The notes under the pieces were generated by a model. It searched no databases, had not been told where the DNA came from, and saw nothing but the letters and a program-made list of their open reading frames with translations. This document shows, piece after piece, positions 58,610-64,000 of a DNA stretch of 64,000 nt. The position numbers and the translations under genes are program-made. Source of the DNA: Toxoplasma gondii ME49 (taxonomy: Eukaryota > Apicomplexa > Conoidasida > Eucoccidiorida > Sarcocystidae); contig NC_031478.1 of the NCBI RefSeq assembly GCF_000006565.2, positions 3,739,127 to 3,803,126 on the forward strand, written 5' to 3'. How positions within the stretch are numbered: the stretch's first letter is position 1; every line of letters starts with the position of its first letter.

Positions 58610-61600
58610 TTATATATCAGAGAATCTGTACATCTTGCGAGGCGAGAGGTGAACGAGGATGCAGGTTGCATTTGCTCGTGAGTTGTGTTTTTTCTTCCCC
58701 GTGGTCTTGATCTGTTTTTTTCTTCGCAGACGTCGACTGTGAAGTAGGCGAATGGGGGGCTTGGGGACCCTGCAGTGCGACTTGCGGCGGCGGGCAGAGG
58801 CGGCGGAGGCGCGCGATCCTTCGTCCGCCGACGGGTCAAGGAAAAGCATGCCCGAGTTTGGTGGATGTGAACCCCTGTGCTTTGGAATCTTGCGGTAAGA
58901 AAGGCGAAGATCTCCTGTTTCTCCACGCTCAGAAAGACAGCGACATGCACAACGTTCCGTCCAGGAAGACCCGCTGGTTGTAGCTTCTCTGTTCGTCTTC
59001 TCTCCGAAAGGTCCCTGGCCCAGGTTTATTTGCGGTTCTGTGGAGAGACAGACTCCGCAACGGCCACCGTGTTGTACGTCCGCCGGTGTCTCTTGCGACA
59101 GAAGGAGGCGGCTCAGAAGCCTCTCTGTTCCAGAGCCATTTCTCAGTCTTCTTCTCTCGTCACTCTTTCTTCTTCTCTCCTTGCTCCGTCTCCTTCTCCT
59201 TCTCTCTCCGTCTGCTTCTCTCTCGGCTTCCCTGCTTCTCGCTCAGCTTCCTTCTCTTTCATTTTTCTCTCTTTCTTCTTCACCTCTCCTTCTTTTTCGG
59301 TCTTTGTCTTTCCTCCCTTTTCTTCTCTGTCCGTCTGCGTCTCTTCATCTCGTCTGCCCAAAACTGCTGCGTCGCTCTCCCCTCAATCTCTTTCTCTCTT
59401 CTTTTCGTGTCTGTCCGCTGCAGCCGCGCTGGAGGGTCAGATGATTTCCTCATGCATCTACGGAGAGTGGAGTCCGTTCAGAGAGTGCGACGCGACTTGC
59501 GGCGTCGGCCGGCAACGAAGCATGCGGGCGATTTTGGCGTTTCCTTCCTCCCCGTTCGACCCCGAGGGCAACATTCTCCTCGATAGCACCGTCTGCACAG
59601 AGACCGACAGATTTCAGATGTGTCACGGCCCTCCTTGTCGTAAGCAACTCCGCTGAGACTTCCATGAGAAAGGCAGAAAAGGAATTTGTCCTCAACGACG
59701 GTCTCTGCACTTTGCGTTTTTTGCGGCGGCGCTCTCCTCGCTTGTCAACGGCAGTGGCGCGCCGCAGGCGTTGCATGACTCCGGGAGTAAAACAGGCAGG
59801 GATAGAGTGCCATCTGCTTCTCTTTGCTGCCAGCACGGTTGAGGACTGGCGAACGCAGCGCGTTGCCCAGGAGCCAGTTCGGAGTCGAGAAGACTCCCCA
59901 GAAAAAAGGTGGATTAGAGAAATCTGGAAGTCTGGTTTTCGACTGCGTAGCAGGAAGTCTCGGATCCGCCACACTCAGGCTGGGGTTGCATGCAGAAAAC
60001 ATCTTGAACCATGGTGCCTATCGACTGGCACACACAGCTTCCTTCTGTTCCAGTCCGGCGCTTTGCCTGGGACAGTCAAACGAGCGCGCAGGTCAATCGT
60101 GCATTCCGTTTTACATCTGCTCTTCCACATTTGATTTGCCAGTGCCTGTTCCTCTGCTCCTGTGTCTCGTACTGCCTTCTCGCCTCTTTCGTTTCTTTGC
60201 GCCTCTGCTTTCCGGTCCTTCCCGCGTACGTCCACGCGAGTCTCTTGCCAATCTTCACTTGGGTGAACTCTCGAGTCGACATGCGGGTCTCAGGACGCAG
60301 TCGTAGACGAGTAACCAGTGAGCTAAGTACTCAGAGTCCGCGCCGGGTGCGAATGGAAGTCCGTCCAGCACGGTGGAAACCTCCAGGGCGCTGCGATACG
60401 AAGCAGGAACTACTCAAACGTTGATGACGTTTTGAGAACTCTGGGTCTCGCGCTTCCCTCAGACCGCACGCCGAGTGCGAAGCCGAGAGACGAACGAGTC
60501 TGACAGACCTTTCTCTCCTCCGTTTTTCCTCACGCGGGGTAGTGGCTTCGCTTTGGGGGTGGGGGGTTTCCTCGCTGGTTTTGGTTACTTCGAGATGCTG
60601 AAAAGGGCGCTTTGTCAACGGAGTCTGGCCGGTGAACTTCGCGCTCTCTGTCAAGAGAGAAGGACAGAGACACACGCGGAACTTCTACTCGATGAGGCAT
60701 CAGTGAATTCGATCCACTTCCCTTTCAGTGGTACTTGTTCTCTGCTCTCATTTCTTTCTTTTCTTCTCATTTGCTTTCTCACCTCCACGTTCCCCTTCTT
60801 CTCTCTTTCTTCTCCGTGTCATCCCCTGTTTCTTCTTCGTTTCTTCTTCGGTTCTTCCTCTGCTCTTCCTCCGTCTCCTTTTTTCTGCCTCTTCCCTCGC
60901 TTCGCCTCCCTGTTTTCCTTCTTGTCGTTCGTTCTTCAGAGTCCTGTTCTTCAGAGTCCTGTTCTTCCTGCGTCTTTCAATGGCCTTCGCGTTCAACTGC
61001 GTTCCTCTGTCTCTGGGATGCGCTGCAGCTGTCGACTGCCAGGTCACTGCCTGGGGCGCCTGGTCGAGCTGCTCCGTGACTTGCGGCGGCGGCCAACAAG
61101 ACAGGCTCCGGTCGATCGTCAGACCGGCAGCTCACGGAGGCAAGGAGTGCCCTGGCTTGAGGGAAGTCCACCCATGTGCGACGTATCCTTGTCGTAAGTC
61201 GAGGGACAAAACTGACGCTCCGCTGTGGTGTCGACGAAGCGTAGAGAAACCGTGAGGTGTGACCGGACTCGATCGGGAGCCTGTACGCCTTCATGCGACT
61301 TGACGGCAACCGAAGGACGTACACAAATGATCCCTCTCTCATGTGACATTCGACGTCGTAGATGCCTGTGCGTAGTAGACTGCATGCACTGGCGAGTGCT
61401 CGCCTTCTGTTCAGGGACATCCTGAGAAATTGCGCCTTGCACTGGCCTGGGCCTTCATTCGTTCCTTCACACGAGTTACAGACACCTTGTCGGAACAGTT
61501 GACTGAGTGCCGCAACTCCGCAGAGCTGCCAGGATCCTGCCTCGACTTGGGTCCTGTTCTCTGTCCTGCTCTGTACACATGGCGAATCTTCACCCCACTG

Positions 61601-63092
61601 AGAGACACTGAGCTTCTTCCAGTCTGCGCTTCGCTTCGTCTTCGGTCGGCTGCTCTGCCGCTCTGCCGCTCTGTGGTGCCGGCTCGTTCGTCTCGTGCAC
61701 GTTGATCTGTGAAGCGCTGCGCCTCACAAGCCAGTTTTCCACCTCTCCACATCCCCCCGCCTCCTCAAGCCGCAGACGTCTGCACGACTGAGAGAGGCTT
61801 GTGTCAGCGTAGACGCGTATGGAGCTGATCCGCTCACTCCTCTTGTGGCGCGTTCGCTCTCTTCTCTTCAGCGACCGACTGTCGACTCTCCGACTGGACC
61901 GAGTGGACGGCATGTTCAGCCGACTGCGGCCTCGGCTCCCAGACGCGGACGCGTCGGATCTTGACGCCGGCCTCCGTCGACCCTCCTGGGGCTTCTTGCG
62001 GGCCTCTGACGGAGGAGAGAAGGTGTTTCGCGCCTCGCGGTGCATGCAGAGAAGACTGCGAGTTGTCCGCGTGGAACGACTGGACAGGCTGCTCGCAGTC
62101 CTGCGGACTCGGCGGCGTTCGGACGCGCTCGCGGCAGGTCGCCAAGCCAGGCGGCCTCGCGGGCGGCCGGAGCTGCGCCGGAGAGAGCCTCGTCCAAGAG
62201 GAAGCCTGCAACGAGTCAGTGCCCTGCGTTGGCGACTGCGAGGTGGGCGACTGGGGAGAGTGGACAGGCTGCTCGGTTTCCTGCAGCGAAAAGAAGACGC
62301 AGGAGGAGTTGAAGAAGAACGCGGGAGGACGGCGCATGCAGGCGGGGCGGAGCAGGGCGAACGCCCGGCGCTTAGGCCCTGGGGGCGACGGCGCCGAAGC
62401 CGCGAGTGACGAGACGAAACGCGACACACACTTGCTCTCGGGAGGCGGCAAACGCATGCGAAGTCGCGCAGTTTTGAAGCCGGAGAAAAACGGAGGAATG
62501 CCTTGCCCACAGACAGAAGAAATCGACGACTCCTGCAACGCCGACGTCCCCTGCCCTGTCGAGTGTACATACACCCCGTGGACCGACTGGACTCCTTGCA
62601 GCGTGACCTGCGGTGTGGGGAAGCAGACGCGACACCGAGAAATCGCGACCGACGCGCAGTTCGGTGGAAGGCCTTGTGACAACCTCGAAGACTTCATCGA
62701 CTGCATGGCAGACGTCTTGTGCGTGGATGACTGCGAGGTCTCGGACTGGGGCGAGTGGAGCACATGCTCCGCGTCCTGTGGCGGCGGCGTCCGGAAACGC
62801 GGCAGAAAAGTAAGGCAAAGGCACTTTGGTGTTGTTCCTCGAAGGTTCTGCACGTTGAAAAGACGCTGCGGATTTTTCTGGCGGAAAAAGTTCAACTGTT
62901 TCACGAACGAAGAACTGAGCATTTGAGCAAGAGGGTGAACGGCGACTCTCTGCGTTGACGGTCGACAGCCAGTTCGAGAGTGAGAGCAGTGTACAGTTCT
63001 AGCAATATGCACATGGCCATGTGTCTGTGTATATATCTACACATAGGTAGACAGATCTTTGTCCTTTTTGTCTAAACATAGATATGCATGCG

Positions 63093-63133
<41 letters not shown>

Positions 63134-64000
63134 GTGAATCAGTGTGCAGGTACGTATGGGATGCCCACTGGAAGATAGCGTTGCCTTCTTCGCTTCGTGC
63201 TCTCCAGAAGGAAGGGATCCGTGGCTGGGTGGGGGTTGTTGGTTCCGTTGAATCACTGAACGCCTTGGAGATGCAGAGAAACAGGCGCCGGGGGAGGAGC
63301 TCCCAGAGAATCGAGTTACTTTGTAGAAATGCCGGAAGACAGACGACAGCGCCTGTGCACATGAACAAAGGCCGTCTCTCTTTTCGTTTACCTTCTTTTT
63401 CCTTCTGTCCATCCTCTCCTCCCTGTCCTGCCTCGCCTTGTGCGTGTGCCTCCCCTCCTTTGCTCTGTCCCGACCTTCTCCGTCTCTGTCTCTGGGTGTC
63501 TCTGTCTGTCCTCTGGTTCGCGCCAAGTCTTGGCTGTCTCTGTCTGTCCTCTGGTTCGCGCCAAGTCTTGGCTGTCTCTGTCTGTTCGCGTCGCCTTCCA
63601 GGTTTTGCGGGCGCCCACGAACGGCGGACGTCCTTGTCCCCCTCTGACGGACTTCGACGCATGCGGCTTGGCTAGCTGTCACGGCACAGACTGCGAGGTG
63701 GGTGAATGGAGCCCATGGTCGAGTTGCTCGAAGGTTTGCGGCGGCGGAGTGCATGCGCGGACGCGACCGGTTTTGACGGAACGTCGAGGAAGCGGCCGCG
63801 ACTGTCCGTTCCCGCTGCTCGAGCGCGAAGGCTGCAACTTGTTCAGGTGTCCAGACACCGCGTGCGAGGACAATCCCGACGTCCCCGTGATGACTGGCGG
63901 CGTCGAGTGCCGCGTACTTCTTGCGATGGGATGTCAGCGTCTGCTGAAGGATCTCGCGGAAGAAAACGACCGAGAGTTTCCTGCCCACATTCCTCCCGAA
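51043..64000 (+). CDS. Giant TSP1-repeat, LNR and ShK-like surface/microneme-type protein, 3' partial
   Basis: Twelve in-phase exons in view: 51043-52890, 53360-53507, 53897-54093, 54868-55048, 55779-56035, 56870-57004, 57939-58059, 58730-58894, 59424-59639, 61029-61193, 61872-62809, 63602-64000 and beyond; 1590 codons. A hydrophobic core (TLFLLCLLLPLRF, about residue 245) is a recessed signal sequence if translation starts at 51043; ATGs at 51328 and 51559 would shorten the leader. Then come a six-cysteine ShK-like module (about 475-545, ending ACPLTCGLC), a Lin-12/Notch repeat (GNTLCDEACN, CQFDGGDC) and about 16 TSP1 repeats with the W-x-x-W and CS-x-x-CG marks (for example VSEWNEWSNCSITCGG). 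A second ShK-like module begins at the edge. Apicomplexan TSP1 proteins serve motility, adhesion and rhoptry secretion. Toxoplasma MIC15 is a candidate identity, unproven. Confidence 0.88.
52645..52761 (+). other. Lin-12/Notch-type repeat within the TSP1-repeat protein
   Basis: The encoded segment starts near CEECAPGCALWFLGNTLCDE and closes with CNNALCQFDGGDC. The spacing CDxxCN, then C, then FDGGDC is the LNR signature, which folds around a calcium ion through the Asp/Asn residues. It sits between the ShK-like module and the first TSP1 repeat. Confidence 0.85.
54221..54270. repeat. (TA)n microsatellite in TSP1-gene intron
   Basis: TA runs with TACA and TAAA interruptions in the intron between exons 53897-54093 and 54868-55048. 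A second TA array in the same intron lies at about 54487-54529. Confidence 0.9.
55388..55502 (+). repeat. 25-bp minisatellite with ATGCATGCA core
   Basis: About 4.5 tandem units, each carrying CATCAATGCATGCAAGCTGA or a close variant plus a GTGTG or ATGTG spacer, lie in the intron between exons 54868-55048 and 55779-56035. Each unit holds the palindrome TGCATGCA. GCATGC words are recurrent in Toxoplasma regulatory DNA. Confidence 0.9.
58219..58308. repeat. (TA)n/(TATG)n microsatellite in TSP1-gene intron
   Basis: About 90 bp of compound TA, TATG and TACAGA repeats in the intron between exons 57939-58059 and 58730-58894. A second TA/CATA array follows in the same intron at about 58558-58619. 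Confidence 0.9.
63097..63131. repeat. (TA)n microsatellite in TSP1-gene intron
   Basis: An uninterrupted TA run in the intron between exons 61872-62809 and 63602-64000. Confidence 0.95.
63499..63585 (+). repeat. 38-bp tandem duplication just upstream of a splice acceptor
   Basis: Two full 38-bp units (starting at 63499 and 63537) and a partial third, each with TCTCTGTCTG and CGCGCCAAGTCTTGGCTG, lie directly before the acceptor at 63600-63601. The repeat lengthens the pyrimidine-rich region before the last exon in view. Confidence 0.92.

Noticed and set aside
59640..61028. A missing TSP1 exon between the repeats at 59424-59639 and 61029-61193
   Set aside because: The flanking exons join in phase, and I found no W-x-x-W or CS-x-x-CG pattern in the interval.
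61590..63012. Long minus-strand frames (326 and 392 codons) at 61.6-63.0 kb
   Set aside because: They lie opposite the large TSP1 exon (61872-62809); their Arg/Ser/Pro-rich content is an artefact of the GC-rich coding strand.

Overview
The window looks like nuclear DNA of a coccidian apicomplexan, most likely Toxoplasma gondii or a very close relative (Neospora, Hammondia). The reasons are intron-rich genes with GT/AG junctions, A-rich contexts before ATG codons, many long (TA)n microsatellites inside introns, frequent ATGCATGC and GAGACG words, and a large secreted protein built from thrombospondin type 1 (TSP1) repeats, a typical apicomplexan invasion-protein design. No bacterial features, rRNA, tRNA or transposon was seen. 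All exon structures below were read by eye from phase-consistent GT/AG junctions.

Left end (1-4.7 kb): two single-exon plus-strand genes encode secretory-pathway membrane proteins with the same plan (signal sequence, acidic linker, two hydrophobic pairs around a short charged helix, basic tail). They look like old tandem duplicates. From 18.5 down to 7.6 kb a 12-exon minus-strand gene encodes an importin-7/8-type nuclear import receptor. At 21.7-22.0 kb a small intronless minus-strand gene encodes MOZART1 (MZT1), a gamma-tubulin complex subunit. It is divergent from a plus-strand gene (22.6-25.5 kb) that appears to encode a seven-membrane-span MLO-family protein carrying a C-terminal EF-hand region. 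I consider this last gene the most interesting item in the window.

Middle (26.5-44.2 kb): a seven-exon minus-strand gene encodes an ABHD17-like alpha/beta hydrolase (a probable protein depalmitoylase) with a complete Ser-Asp-His triad and a lineage-specific insertion. A six-exon plus-strand gene (34.6-41.4 kb) encodes a 1174-residue helical protein of unknown function with a possible organelle-targeting N-terminus. A single-exon gene at 43.3-44.2 kb encodes a Cgr1/CCDC86-type nucleolar protein implicated in rRNA processing.

Right end (46.5-64.0 kb): a weakly supported multi-exon gene (46.5-48.3 kb) is followed by a very large plus-strand gene that runs off the window. It encodes a secreted or membrane protein with a ShK-like cysteine module, a Lin-12/Notch repeat, about 16 TSP1 repeats and the start of a second ShK-like module. 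It resembles the large TSP1-bearing microneme proteins of Toxoplasma such as MIC15, but the identity is not proven here.

The genes do not form a pathway. Each has its own transcription unit, with intergenic stretches of 0.7-4.4 kb in which I could support no other gene.
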